Source: an uncultured Muribaculaceae bacterium
GTDB taxonomy: Bacteria > Bacteroidota > Bacteroidia > Bacteroidales > Muribaculaceae
Length of the DNA stretch: 64,000 bases
Direction of reading: 5' to 3'
NCBI GenBank assembly: GCA_910578075.1
Contig: CAJTPK010000012.1
Coordinates: 1 to 64,000, forward strand
Shown: piece by piece, positions 1-7,072 of the stretch
How positions within the stretch are numbered: position 1 is the stretch's first letter
Layout of the letters: each line of letters starts with the position of its first letter
Notes under the pieces: model-generated
What the model was told of the DNA's origin: nothing
The model's input: only the letters and a program-made list of their open reading frames with translations
The model's database searches: none
Program-made: the position numbers and the translations under genes

Positions 1-54
1 CTCGAAAACCGTTGTGCCTTTTAGGTACCCAGGGTTCGAATCCCTGTCTCTCCG
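1..54 (+). tRNA. tRNA-Ser(CGA), 3' part only
   Basis: The window opens inside the anticodon arm. The first bases give a seven-base loop CTCGAAA with anticodon CGA, followed by a long class II variable arm, a perfect 5-bp T stem (30-34 with 42-46) around TTCGAAT, the acceptor strand at 47-53 and discriminator G at 54. Long variable arm plus G discriminator fit serine. The 5' half lies outside the window. An integrase remnant follows closely, so this 3' end is a plausible attachment site. Confidence 0.9.
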
Positions 55-62
55 CAAAATTG

Positions 63-93
63 CGCCAACTTTCTGAATGTCAGTAAGTTGGCG
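63..93 (+). terminator. Hairpin after tRNA-Ser
   Basis: A perfect 9-bp stem (63-71 with 85-93, arm CGCCAACTT) with a 13-base loop follows the tRNA by eight bases. The T-rich run after it (TTAATTTT) is short. It is a likely terminator for the tRNA transcript. Confidence 0.6.
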
Positions 94-174
94 TTAATTT
101 TCGAAAAAGTATAGACGTAGAATAGACGGAACGGGTTTTTCCGGCCGTCATTTACGTCAGATTTTTAACCCGGG

Positions 175-405
175 ATGATACGACTTTTGAAAAAGTTGGA
201 TTATGCCAAAAAAAACTTACCCTCCGGCGAGCCATTAAATTTTTCTTCTTTATTGGGGTACAGATTTCCCGTGTTTCATGACACCGCGTCCGGCTGCTAT
301 GTCGATTTTTACGCCTTTGACCCTATAACCGGCAAGCAGCAGCGGAAAAAGATCCATTTAGATAAATATAAGTCGAAAAAGGAGAAAAACTTCATGCGAA
401 CATAG
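175..405 (+). pseudogene. Remnant of a tyrosine-recombinase (integrase) N-terminus
   Basis: The 76 residues resemble the arm-binding N-terminal region of Bacteroidales mobile-element integrases: a short basic start, then CYVDFYAFDPITGK, a basic cluster and KIHLDKYKSKKEK. Full-length relatives continue for more than 300 residues into core-binding and catalytic domains. Here the frame stops right after the arm-like region, and neither the R-H-R-Y catalytic half nor the core-binding domain is seen downstream before the toxin-antitoxin pair. The position about 120 bases from tRNA-Ser is where an integrase of a tRNA-integrated island would sit. It is best read as a truncated relic. A small expressed DNA-binding protein is possible but less likely. 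The family assignment is from motif memory. Confidence 0.6.
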
Positions 406-441
406 TTATCTCCACATTGACACAGAAACTTCCTAATTACC

Positions 442-480
442 TTAATTATGGCAATAAATTTGGTTTGTTGCCGAAATTAA
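442..480. promoter_or_regulatory. Upstream inverted repeat (candidate AbiEi operator)
   Basis: Arms TTAATTATGGCAA (442-454) and TTGCCGAAATTAA (468-480) form a 13-bp inverted repeat with two mismatches and a 13-base spacer. It covers the -33 box of the promoter and ends just before the -7 box, so a bound repressor would block transcription. A near-identical repeat of the same geometry lies at 2292-2330. AbiEi antitoxins are known to repress their own operon through inverted repeats; assigning that role here is inference. Confidence 0.6.
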
Positions 481-490
481 GCTAATTTTG
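459..490 (+). promoter_or_regulatory. Bacteroidota promoter of the TA operon
   Basis: TTTG at 459-462 and TAATTTTG at 483-490 are separated by 20 bases, a full match to the Bacteroidota -33/-7 consensus. Transcription would begin near 497. The TTG at 488-490 lies inside the -7 box and cannot start the gene; ATG 512 or 518 is the likely start. Confidence 0.75.
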
Positions 491-511
491 TGGTTGAATG
501 CTTATGTTGAT

Positions 512-1225
512 ATGAGTATGTCTGAAATCATATTGAATTTTGCGGAAGGGCGCAAGAGTTTTACTCTGGGTGATCTTTCCGAATTCGTCAGGAATAGAGA
601 ATCTATTTCGGACTCAGGCATTTTATGGCATATTAAAAGGCTCATCAAGGAAAATAAGCTTTCACGTTTGGCTCGAGGAGTCTACGGAGAAGCAACGAAA
701 GGTGAATTTATACCTACCGTCAGTGAGAAACTTGTAGAGGTTTATGAAAATATCGTAAATGAATTTCCTCTGATAGACGTATGCGTTTATTCCGGGATTG
801 ACATATCTTCATTGCAGCATCACATTTCATCAAACAATGCGATATATATTGAAGTAACAAAGGAGGCAACAGAGGCGGTGTTCCATTGGCTGATTGACAA
901 CGGATTCAATGCATATCATCGGCCAACAGAGATTTTGATGTCGGAATATGTTAATTTGGCTGAAGAATGCACGATTGTAAAATCGCTTGTCACCGAGTCT
1001 CCGCTCATGAAAGTTGATGGAATCCAAACAGCGACTTTGGAAAAATTGTTGGTTGATATAAACACAGATGCCGACTTCTATTATCTGCAAGGTGGAGAAA
1101 CATTCTATATAATGGAACAAGCCCAATCTCTTTATCAGATAAACCAGCCCAAAATGTTACGTTACGCCTCACGCCGTGGTGTACGCCAAAAGATGTTAGA
1201 CTTGCTCAATTATAAGGAACCATGA
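512..1225 (+). CDS. AbiEi-like antitoxin / transcriptional regulator (DUF6577-type)
   Basis: The protein has about 237 residues. Its first 75 residues look like a winged helix that selects DNA (FTLGDLSEFV, then SGILWHIKRLIKENKLSRLARGVY), as in AbiEi antitoxins. The rest is the mixed alpha/beta C-terminal domain of that family, with YASRRGVRQKM near the end. It overlaps the nucleotidyltransferase toxin gene by four bases (ATGA), the standard layout of type IV AbiE systems. ATG 512 is chosen because the promoter -7 box ends at 490; ATG 518 is equally possible. A 13+13 bp inverted repeat over the promoter suggests autorepression. The reading as a TA antitoxin is strong from context, weaker from sequence alone. 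Confidence 0.8.
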   Translation: MSMSEIILNFAEGRKSFTLGDLSEFVRNRESISDSGILWHIKRLIKENKLSRLARGVYGEATKGEFIPTVSEKLVEVYENIVNEFPLIDVCVYSGIDISSLQHHISSNNAIYIEVTKEATEAVFHWLIDNGFNAYHRPTEILMSEYVNLAEECTIVKSLVTESPLMKVDGIQTATLEKLLVDINTDADFYYLQGGETFYIMEQAQSLYQINQPKMLRYASRRGVRQKMLDLLNYKEP

Positions 1226-2295
1226 TAAAACAGGAATGCTTTACAAAAAAATGGTGTGAGACGGTTGCGAAAAAACTGAACTACAACGATATCCAGCTTA
1301 TAGAGAAGGTGGTCAGGGCGTTGTCATTGTTGGAAATGCTTGTAAAATCTGGTTGCCCCTTTCACTTCAAGGGAGGTACTGCTACAATGCTACTGCTCGG
1401 CGGAATCACCAACCGACTGAGCATTGACATAGATATAATATGTCCTCCAGGAACGGAAATTGAAAAATATCTGTCATCGTTTAAGGATTTTGGATTTACT
1501 AAATTTGACCTGGTGGAACGTAAATCTCCCGGTAAGGATATTCCCAAGAGTCATTCCAAGTTTTTTTATCAACTGGCATACGCTGACAATGGTGGCGAAA
1601 GTTACATACTTCTTGATGTCCTCTATGAGTATTGCCATTATCAGAATACCATGGTAATTCCGATTGACAGTCCTTTCATTGAAATAGATGGAGAGCCATT
1701 GATGGTTAATGTCCCGTCGGTCGGAGATATTCTCGGTGATAAGCTGACGGCATTTGCACCGAACACCACCGGCATTCCTTATTACAAAGGAAAAAAGGTC
1801 TGCTCTGTTGAGATTATTAAACAGATGTACGACATAGCACGTCTTTTTGAGAGAGTGGATGATCTTACGGTTACAACGGAAGCATTTAATCGTATTGTCA
1901 AGGTAGAGATGGGTTACCGTAATCTTGAAAATGTAGAGGATGTTTACAACGACATAATCCAGACTTCTCTGTTGATTGCAACAAGAGGTAGGGAGGGAGT
2001 TGGCGACTTTGTAATACTAAACGATGGCATAAAGAAAATTCGGAACTTTATTCACACCTCAAACTACCATCTTGATCATGCAATTATTGATTCTTCAATG
2101 GCTGCTTACCTTGCCGCTTGTCTGAAAACCGGAACGACTGCCTTGGAAAAATATGATGGGAATCTCAATAGCATTCTCGCAATGGAGATTAAAAGAACGT
2201 TGCCATCAAAGCTCTCAAAACTGAGGAAAACATATCCGGAAGCATTCTACTACTGGGTTAAGACAAGTGAATTGCTCTTAAATGGTTTGGCTTAA
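1222..2295 (+). CDS. AbiEii/AbiGii-family nucleotidyltransferase toxin
   Basis: The 357-residue protein carries the DNA-polymerase-beta-like nucleotidyltransferase signature of AbiEii toxins: FKGGTATMLLLGG near residue 49, then NRLSIDIDI with the two metal-binding aspartates. A later GDILGDKLTAFAP segment matches the conserved GEKL..A region of the family. These toxins transfer nucleotides, in some members to tRNA, and cause growth arrest or phage abortive infection. The start ATG lies in the ATGA overlap with the antitoxin gene. The stop codon lies within the left arm of the downstream inverted repeat. The length is normal and no damage is visible, so the pair looks functional. Confidence 0.85.
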   Translation: MIKQECFTKKWCETVAKKLNYNDIQLIEKVVRALSLLEMLVKSGCPFHFKGGTATMLLLGGITNRLSIDIDIICPPGTEIEKYLSSFKDFGFTKFDLVERKSPGKDIPKSHSKFFYQLAYADNGGESYILLDVLYEYCHYQNTMVIPIDSPFIEIDGEPLMVNVPSVGDILGDKLTAFAPNTTGIPYYKGKKVCSVEIIKQMYDIARLFERVDDLTVTTEAFNRIVKVEMGYRNLENVEDVYNDIIQTSLLIATRGREGVGDFVILNDGIKKIRNFIHTSNYHLDHAIIDSSMAAYLAACLKTGTTALEKYDGNLNSILAMEIKRTLPSKLSKLRKTYPEAFYYWVKTSELLLNGLA

Positions 2296-2330
2296 TTACG
2301 GCAGTAATATCAATTTATTGCCGTAATTAA
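2292..2330. repeat. Downstream copy of the 39-bp inverted repeat
   Basis: Arms TTAATTACGGCAG (2292-2304) and TTGCCGTAATTAA (2318-2330) form an inverted repeat with one mismatch and a 13-base spacer. Arm length, spacer length and arm sequence match the repeat at 442-480; only the spacer differs. It overlaps the toxin stop codon. It may be a second operator, a terminator-like structure, or a module boundary. Confidence 0.75.
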
Positions 2331-2391
2331 GTTGCGAAATATCATGATGGAGTTTATATGCATTGTGTAATAATATAAGAATTGGGATAAT

Positions 2392-2757
2392 ATGAGTGTA
2401 TTACAGATTGTTTTGTGTTATATGAGTCTTAGGGTTGTGGAGGAGCAATTCAGTTACATGTCTCAGGCAGGCATAATAATTGCTGTGGCTTTGGGCGCAG
2501 TTGCTGTTATTGCGGCATTTGCTGCGCCAATGTGGTTTCCACGGCTTTCGGTAATTTTGTCGTCCCGCAAATCTACCCGTTGGCTCGCCTCTTCCCAGTT
2601 CGGCAGGATTTTACCTTTTGCGTGTGCATTCATGCTTTTTCCGATTTCAGGATTCTTTTCCACATCAAACCTCACATTCTGGCTTTTCCTGCTGTTTGGC
2701 TGGGGAGCGGCGGCAATCTTACTCTATGTCGGCAAACTTGTTGACGAATGGAGATAA
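2392..2757 (+). CDS. Small membrane protein of unknown function
   Basis: I do not recognise this family. The frame encodes up to 121 residues with three hydrophobic stretches: GIIIAVALGAVAVIAAFAA, a segment around FACAFMLFPISGFF, and WLFLLFGWGAAAILLYVG, ending in a charged tail. The first 22 residues look unlike a natural start, so ATG 2458 (about 99 residues) is a good alternative. The stop codon abuts the stop of the convergent TSCPD gene. I see no clear Bacteroidota promoter before it. It could be inner-membrane; no function is suggested. Confidence 0.5.
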   Translation: MSVLQIVLCYMSLRVVEEQFSYMSQAGIIIAVALGAVAVIAAFAAPMWFPRLSVILSSRKSTRWLASSQFGRILPFACAFMLFPISGFFSTSNLTFWLFLLFGWGAAAILLYVGKLVDEWR

Positions 2758-3003
2758 TCAGTCTTTGACTGATTTCAGAGCTCTGGCGAGCTGGTCGGGG
2801 CAAGATGTCGGTTTGTCGCGACATAATATTCCGTCAAGGCGCGCAATGACGTCTTCGATCTTCATCCCCTCTACCAAGGCACCGATGCCTTGTAGGTTTC
2901 CGTGGCATCCACCAGTGAATCTGACGTTTCTCACTATTCCATCCTCAACCTCAAAGTCAATAATGCGGGAGCATGTTCCCTGTGTTGTGTACTGGTACTT
3001 CAT
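2758..3003 (-). CDS. TSCPD domain protein (TIGR03905 family)
   Basis: This 81-residue protein contains the hallmark TSCPDQLARAL near its C-terminus and the conserved FTGGCHGNLQGI centre with cysteines. The TSCPD domain is also found at the C-terminus of some adenosylcobalamin-dependent ribonucleotide reductases; the stand-alone form has no defined role. The length is usual for the family. It converges on the small membrane protein gene with adjoining stop codons and is likely expressed alone. Confidence 0.85.
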   Translation of the reverse strand: MKYQYTTQGTCSRIIDFEVEDGIVRNVRFTGGCHGNLQGIGALVEGMKIEDVIARLDGILCRDKPTSCPDQLARALKSVKD

Positions 3004-3098
3004 AATTTATATTTTTTATATTGCTGTTTGGTAAATATGCATAACCATCATAAATATAGTAATTTAGGACTTGACAAGCCCTGTCGTGTGGTCAAACA

Positions 3099-3288
3099 TC
3101 ACGCAGAGTCGCAGAGTCGCAAAGCCTGAAGTTGACAAGTCCGGTGATAAGTTCGCGGAGAATCGCATGGCGATTTTGGCAAAGGCGCTGAGCAGGTGCG
3201 TCGAACTCTGTGTCTCGGCAGGAGTGGTAACGACTTCTGCACCGAATGGAGCGGTATGAATCCTTTGCGCCTCCGCGCCTCTGCGTGA
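3099..3288. repeat. Foldback repeat element (MITE-like)
   Basis: The gene-free stretch 3004-3455 contains an imperfect inverted repeat: arm 1 at 3099-3124 and arm 2 at 3263-3288 match at 23 of 26 positions (arms begin TCACGCAGAG and end CGCAAAG). They enclose 138 bases without a convincing gene. Such CGCAGAG-rich ends are reminiscent of dispersed noncoding repeats in Bacteroidota. I see no target-site duplication and no second copy in this window. Confidence 0.6.
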
Positions 3289-3354
3289 TTAAATTTTTAC
3301 CGGAGCAATAATTTTTTTACAAAATTAGTAATAATATTTCAGTATCTGATATTG

Positions 3355-3372
3355 AAGTTGTTTAAACAACTT
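3355..3372. promoter_or_regulatory. Perfect 18-bp palindrome followed by a T-run
   Basis: AAGTTGTTTAAACAACTT is a perfect palindrome, followed at once by TATTTTTAG. It is either an operator for the gene at 3456 or a short hairpin terminator. No plus-strand gene ends nearby, which favours a regulatory role. Confidence 0.4.
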
Positions 3373-3443
3373 TATTTTTAGCACGAGGAGCAGTAAAGAA
3401 TGGTTAATGAACTTCGTTTCGCTGAACATCAATGGATTTTTAT

Positions 3444-3451
3444 TAAATTTG
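3444..3451 (+). promoter_or_regulatory. -7 promoter element before the small membrane gene
   Basis: TAAATTTG fits the TAnnTTTG consensus. The -33 region is weak (TTTC at 3417-3420, 23-base spacing). The start codon lies only five bases after the box, so the transcript would be leaderless or nearly so. Confidence 0.45.
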
Positions 3452-3455
3452 CGCT

Positions 3456-3707
3456 ATGATTAGGGAATACTTTGTCAAGTTGAGAGATTGGCTGCGTGGA
3501 TTGTCATTTCGCAGTGGGGTTATAGTGGCAATGGTATGTGTTGTATGTTATGTGGTATCATTCGCGCAAATGCTATTACCAATCTCTGTGGGGATGAAGG
3601 GTGCTTTGTGGGTAATTTTTTTCGGTCTCGCGAAAGCATCTCAATACGCTTCATTACTGATTCTTGGCAAAGCTGGATATCAGAGATTGAAACGTTATTT
3701 TAAATGA
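3456..3707 (+). CDS. Small two-helix membrane protein
   Basis: The 83-residue product begins with an amphipathic basic segment (MIREYFVKLRDWLRG), then two hydrophobic helices (about residues 19-40 and 46-70) and ends in a basic tail GYQRLKRYFK. The layout recalls the 'transporter suffix' type of small protein, but I cannot confirm that. A TAAATTTG box sits immediately before the ATG. It is followed by the promoter of the recombinase-NusG gene, so it is probably a separate transcript. Confidence 0.6.
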   Translation: MIREYFVKLRDWLRGLSFRSGVIVAMVCVVCYVVSFAQMLLPISVGMKGALWVIFFGLAKASQYASLLILGKAGYQRLKRYFK

Positions 3708-3709
3708 AG

Positions 3710-3741
3710 TTTGTTAATTTGCCGTTAAATTTGTAATTTTG
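3710..3741 (+). promoter_or_regulatory. Strong Bacteroidota promoter of the recombinase-NusG gene
   Basis: TTTG at 3710-3713, 20 bases, then TAATTTTG at 3734-3741 match the consensus completely. The in-frame TTG at 3739 is part of the -7 box and so is not the start. Transcription should begin near 3748 and probably reads into the polysaccharide genes. Confidence 0.75.
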
Positions 3742-3828
3742 CAGCCAGATAAAGTCAACGGTGCAGATTATTTATTGTACCACACCGTTGTCTTGGATAT
3801 CAATTTGAACTTGCCTCACGATTCCGGC

Positions 3829-5379
3829 ATGGACAATGGCTTGGAAATAATTCCAGAACGCATTTGTGGAAAGAGGATTGAGTCCGAAAAGGACAGTAGA
3901 GAAGGAATATCCGCTAATGAGGATATTTTCTCAAATGCAGCTATCCTTAATATCTCTGAACAAGAGGAGTTTAACACCTATGGTTTTCTTCAATATGTCG
4001 AAAGTCTAATCGAAAACTGTGCATTGGCAGCCTCGGAGAGATCAGTATTGAAGTCATATATTTCGATATTCCATGATAATGATTGCAGTACATTCCCTTC
4101 AAGTGTAAGGGTATGGATTGCAATGCAGCTGAGGAAAGGTGCTACATATCACACCCTGCGTAAATACATATCAATCATACGTGCAAGATTGTCTGAATAT
4201 CTGGGCGTTGCTTTGGAGTCGGCTCAATTTAATGTGCCCGATTTGAAATCATTGGTTAATCGCAGTTCATTGCCTGCTACGGTATTGACTAAACGAAAAG
4301 ATAATCTTTCCATATTACGGAATATCGTTACTCAACGACGTTTTCCTGATGGCGATCGTGACTTATGGGGTATATTCCTATATCTGTTTTACACATGTTC
4401 TGATTCATTGATTGATGCTGTAAATCTAAGATATGAAGATGTTTCGGAAGAATTCGAACATGTAAAAGAGGTATGCGACAGTTGCCGGACGCTTGCCCAA
4501 CGGCGCTACGTATTTCAGCTTGGTCAGGGTAAGAAGAGGTCGGCACAGATTCTTCGCGAAACGGCAAGTGGTATTGATTCACTGTTACATAGACTTGGCA
4601 TGGAATTCAACGGAGGCTTCTGTATGTCATCAATAAAGTCTATGTGGATTGATGCGGCATTCAGTTGCGGAATATCACCGGTTGATATTAGATCCGTTGT
4701 TGGTAAAATTCCATTCAGTGATTCGTATCTTGAATTGCTTCCAGAATCGCATATCTCGCTGGCAGAGCGAGATTCGATATTGAAAAGGGTGGCAGAGCAT
4801 GCCTGCCCGCATGACGAGCAATGGCATGTGATGCGGTTACGCCAGTCGGTGTCAGTGTCTGACATCCGTGAAAGGGGAGAAGAGAAACTGCCGAATCTTA
4901 TGCGGAAAGTAACGCTTTATTACCCCACACGCGAGATAGTCTTCAAAGAAAACAAAAAGATAATAAAGCGGGAAGTGCCCTATATTCCGGGGCTATTGTT
5001 TTTCCGGATTGGCACGAACCAGATAGTGCCATTGATGCGAGAGATAGGCGATCTTGCCTGGTGCTATAAAGAACGCAATTCGCCCGGAGCCAATTACTCG
5101 GTTATCCCTCGTGTGGAGATGGAGCGGTTTCAGCGCTATGTCGGTAAATTCACGGAAGATGTAGAGATGGAGCTCGCTTCCAATAGCTCGCTTGGCATCG
5201 GCAGGAGAGTACGCATAACAGGTGGCATGATGGAGGGATATGAAGGGGAGATCCAGGATATTGAGGAATCCACCGAGAATGGTTGCCGGCGTCGTCTCTT
5301 TCAGCTTAACATCTCCTCCGACCAGGCACTCCGCTGGACAGTCAGCATCGAAGACGTCTACATCGAGGCTATCGACTGA
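3829..5379 (+). CDS. Fusion: degenerate tyrosine-recombinase-like region + NusG/UpxY-type antiterminator
   Basis: About 516 residues from ATG 3829, the first ATG after the promoter. Residues ~40-130 resemble a phage-integrase SAM-like core-binding domain (WIAMQLRKGATYHTLRKYIS). Residues ~160-320 resemble the recombinase catalytic fold, but the catalytic residues look lost: the first Arg region reads TCSDSLIDAVNL and the H-x-x-R region reads SSIKSMWIDAAF, with no clear Tyr. From residue ~330 comes a NusG N-terminal domain (EQWHVMRLRQ, then YYPTREIVF, VPYIPGLLFF). A KOW motif follows near 458-485 (GRRVRITGG, GYEGEI). UpxY proteins of this superfamily relieve early termination in capsule operons, and this gene directly precedes such an operon. 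In known loci the integrase and upxY are separate genes; a fused form is unfamiliar to me. Its role as operon antiterminator is inference. Confidence 0.75.
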   Translation: MDNGLEIIPERICGKRIESEKDSREGISANEDIFSNAAILNISEQEEFNTYGFLQYVESLIENCALAASERSVLKSYISIFHDNDCSTFPSSVRVWIAMQLRKGATYHTLRKYISIIRARLSEYLGVALESAQFNVPDLKSLVNRSSLPATVLTKRKDNLSILRNIVTQRRFPDGDRDLWGIFLYLFYTCSDSLIDAVNLRYEDVSEEFEHVKEVCDSCRTLAQRRYVFQLGQGKKRSAQILRETASGIDSLLHRLGMEFNGGFCMSSIKSMWIDAAFSCGISPVDIRSVVGKIPFSDSYLELLPESHISLAERDSILKRVAEHACPHDEQWHVMRLRQSVSVSDIRERGEEKLPNLMRKVTLYYPTREIVFKENKKIIKREVPYIPGLLFFRIGTNQIVPLMREIGDLAWCYKERNSPGANYSVIPRVEMERFQRYVGKFTEDVEMELASNSSLGIGRRVRITGGMMEGYEGEIQDIEESTENGCRRRLFQLNISSDQALRWTVSIEDVYIEAID

Positions 5380-5531
5380 CGTCCCACATCCGGATATAAT
5401 TATTGCAAAATATAAATAAGCTTGAAGAAGGCAAAGATGCATTCTTCAACGACTTCAATCCTGAAGCAGATGCTATTTAGGATTTGACAGTATATATTCT
5501 AAAGTAAAAGCTGTAAAGTATTATTAATACG

Positions 5532-7058
5532 ATGTCTCAATCATCGAATACAAGAATTGCCAAAAGTTCAATTGTACTGTATATGAGGACTATGATCATA
5601 ATGGTCATAACCTTATATACATCTCGAATTGTACTTAATTCGTTAGGTATTGAAGATTTCGGTGTGTATAATGCAGTTGGTGGTTTTATAGCGATGTTCG
5701 GGTTAATTTCAAATTCGCTTTCATCAGCTATCAGCAGGTATTTAACATTTGAACTTGGAAAAGCTAATATTCCCAGATTAAAAGAAATATTTTCAAGTTC
5801 TCTAATAATGCTCAGTATTATTGGGTTGGTTATTATTTTACTTATTGAGACAGGTGGTGTTTGGTTTCTCAATAGTAAAATGGACATTCCTGTGAATAGT
5901 ATCAGAGGCGCAAATTGGGTATTGCAGTTTTCTGCTATTACGTTTTTTTTAAACTTGCTTAATGTCCCTTATAATGCTGCTATTATTGCTCAAGAGAAGA
6001 TGAAAGCATTTGCCTATATTTCTATTTTGGATACTTTAGGTAAATTAGGTGTTGCTGTGTCTATATCATATTCCACATCTGAAAGACTATCGTTATATTC
6101 TGGGTTGTTATGTTTATGGGCCTTAATTATAAGGTTGATATATGCAGCATACTGCCATAATAATTTCACATATTGTAAGCTGGAATTTAGAATTAATAAG
6201 GGTATTTCAAAAGAAATATTCGCATTTTCCGGATGGAATTTTATTGGGGCAAGCGCAAGTGTTTTGAAAGATCAGGGAGTTAATGTTCTAATAAATATTT
6301 TTTGTGGTCCAGCTGTTAACGCTGGACGAGGAATAGCCATGCAGGTTAATCATGCTATCCAAAATTTTACTAACAGTTTCACTACTGCGTTGAATCCTCA
6401 AATTACGAAACAGTATGCAGTAGGTAATTGTACTGAATGTTTAAGTTTAGTATTCAGAGGGTCTAAGTTTTCATGTTTTCTGCTTTTATTTTTAGCAATT
6501 CCAATATTTCTAGAGTCTGATTTGATATTGAAAATATGGCTTAAAACAATACCACCGTATGCTGTAGTTTTCGTTCGCCTGATTATTATAAATGTATTGA
6601 TAGATACTATATCATTCTCCTTGATAACATTAATGCTCGCTATTGGTAAGATTAGAAATTATCAAATTATAGTTGGAGGAATATTGTTATTAAATTTTCC
6701 GATATGTTGGATTATCCTTCGTAACGGAATAAGTCCCGAATATACTATATTGGTAGCAATCATCATATCATTATGTTGTCTATGTGTTCGACTTGTAATG
6801 TTGAGCAAAATGATAAGTTTAAGTATCTCAAAATTTTTTGCAGAAGTAGTGTGGAGGATTGTAGCAGTAACTTTAACATCATCAGCTGCTCCTTTGTTAA
6901 CATTCTTTTATATGGAGCAAGGATGGTTTAAATTGGTGGTTATTACTCTGATTTCATTTATATCAACGGCTTTCTTTGCTTATCGTTTAGGATGTTCACG
7001 GAGTGAACGAATTGCAATACATTCTAAGTTTATAGACTTTGTAAATCATCTATTTTAA
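5532..7058 (+). CDS. Polysaccharide flippase (Wzx/MATE-like)
   Basis: This 508-residue, highly hydrophobic protein has about a dozen or more membrane segments and the N-terminal SSIVLYMRTMIIMVITLYTSR and LGIEDFGVYNAVGG pattern of MOP-superfamily lipopolysaccharide flippases in Bacteroidales. It would move the undecaprenyl-linked repeat unit across the inner membrane. It is the first enzyme gene of the AT-rich cluster, 152 bases after the NusG-type regulator. No own promoter is obvious, which fits readthrough from the regulator gene. The length is normal. Confidence 0.85.
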   Translation: MSQSSNTRIAKSSIVLYMRTMIIMVITLYTSRIVLNSLGIEDFGVYNAVGGFIAMFGLISNSLSSAISRYLTFELGKANIPRLKEIFSSSLIMLSIIGLVIILLIETGGVWFLNSKMDIPVNSIRGANWVLQFSAITFFLNLLNVPYNAAIIAQEKMKAFAYISILDTLGKLGVAVSISYSTSERLSLYSGLLCLWALIIRLIYAAYCHNNFTYCKLEFRINKGISKEIFAFSGWNFIGASASVLKDQGVNVLINIFCGPAVNAGRGIAMQVNHAIQNFTNSFTTALNPQITKQYAVGNCTECLSLVFRGSKFSCFLLLFLAIPIFLESDLILKIWLKTIPPYAVVFVRLIIINVLIDTISFSLITLMLAIGKIRNYQIIVGGILLLNFPICWIILRNGISPEYTILVAIIISLCCLCVRLVMLSKMISLSISKFFAEVVWRIVAVTLTSSAAPLLTFFYMEQGWFKLVVITLISFISTAFFAYRLGCSRSERIAIHSKFIDFVNHLF

Positions 7059-7072
7059 TACTATTATCTTGT

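Noticed and set aside
5403..5480. A 25-codon frame from TTG between the fusion regulator and the flippase gene, ending in DAFFNDFNPEADAI
   Set aside because: It reads like protein sequence and could be a leader peptide or gene remnant, but it has no ATG, no ribosome-binding site and no recognisable family.
3710..5531. Phase-variable (invertible) promoter for the polysaccharide operon, as in B. fragilis capsules
   Set aside because: No inverted repeats flank the promoter at 3710-3741, and the recombinase-like region next to it lacks catalytic residues.
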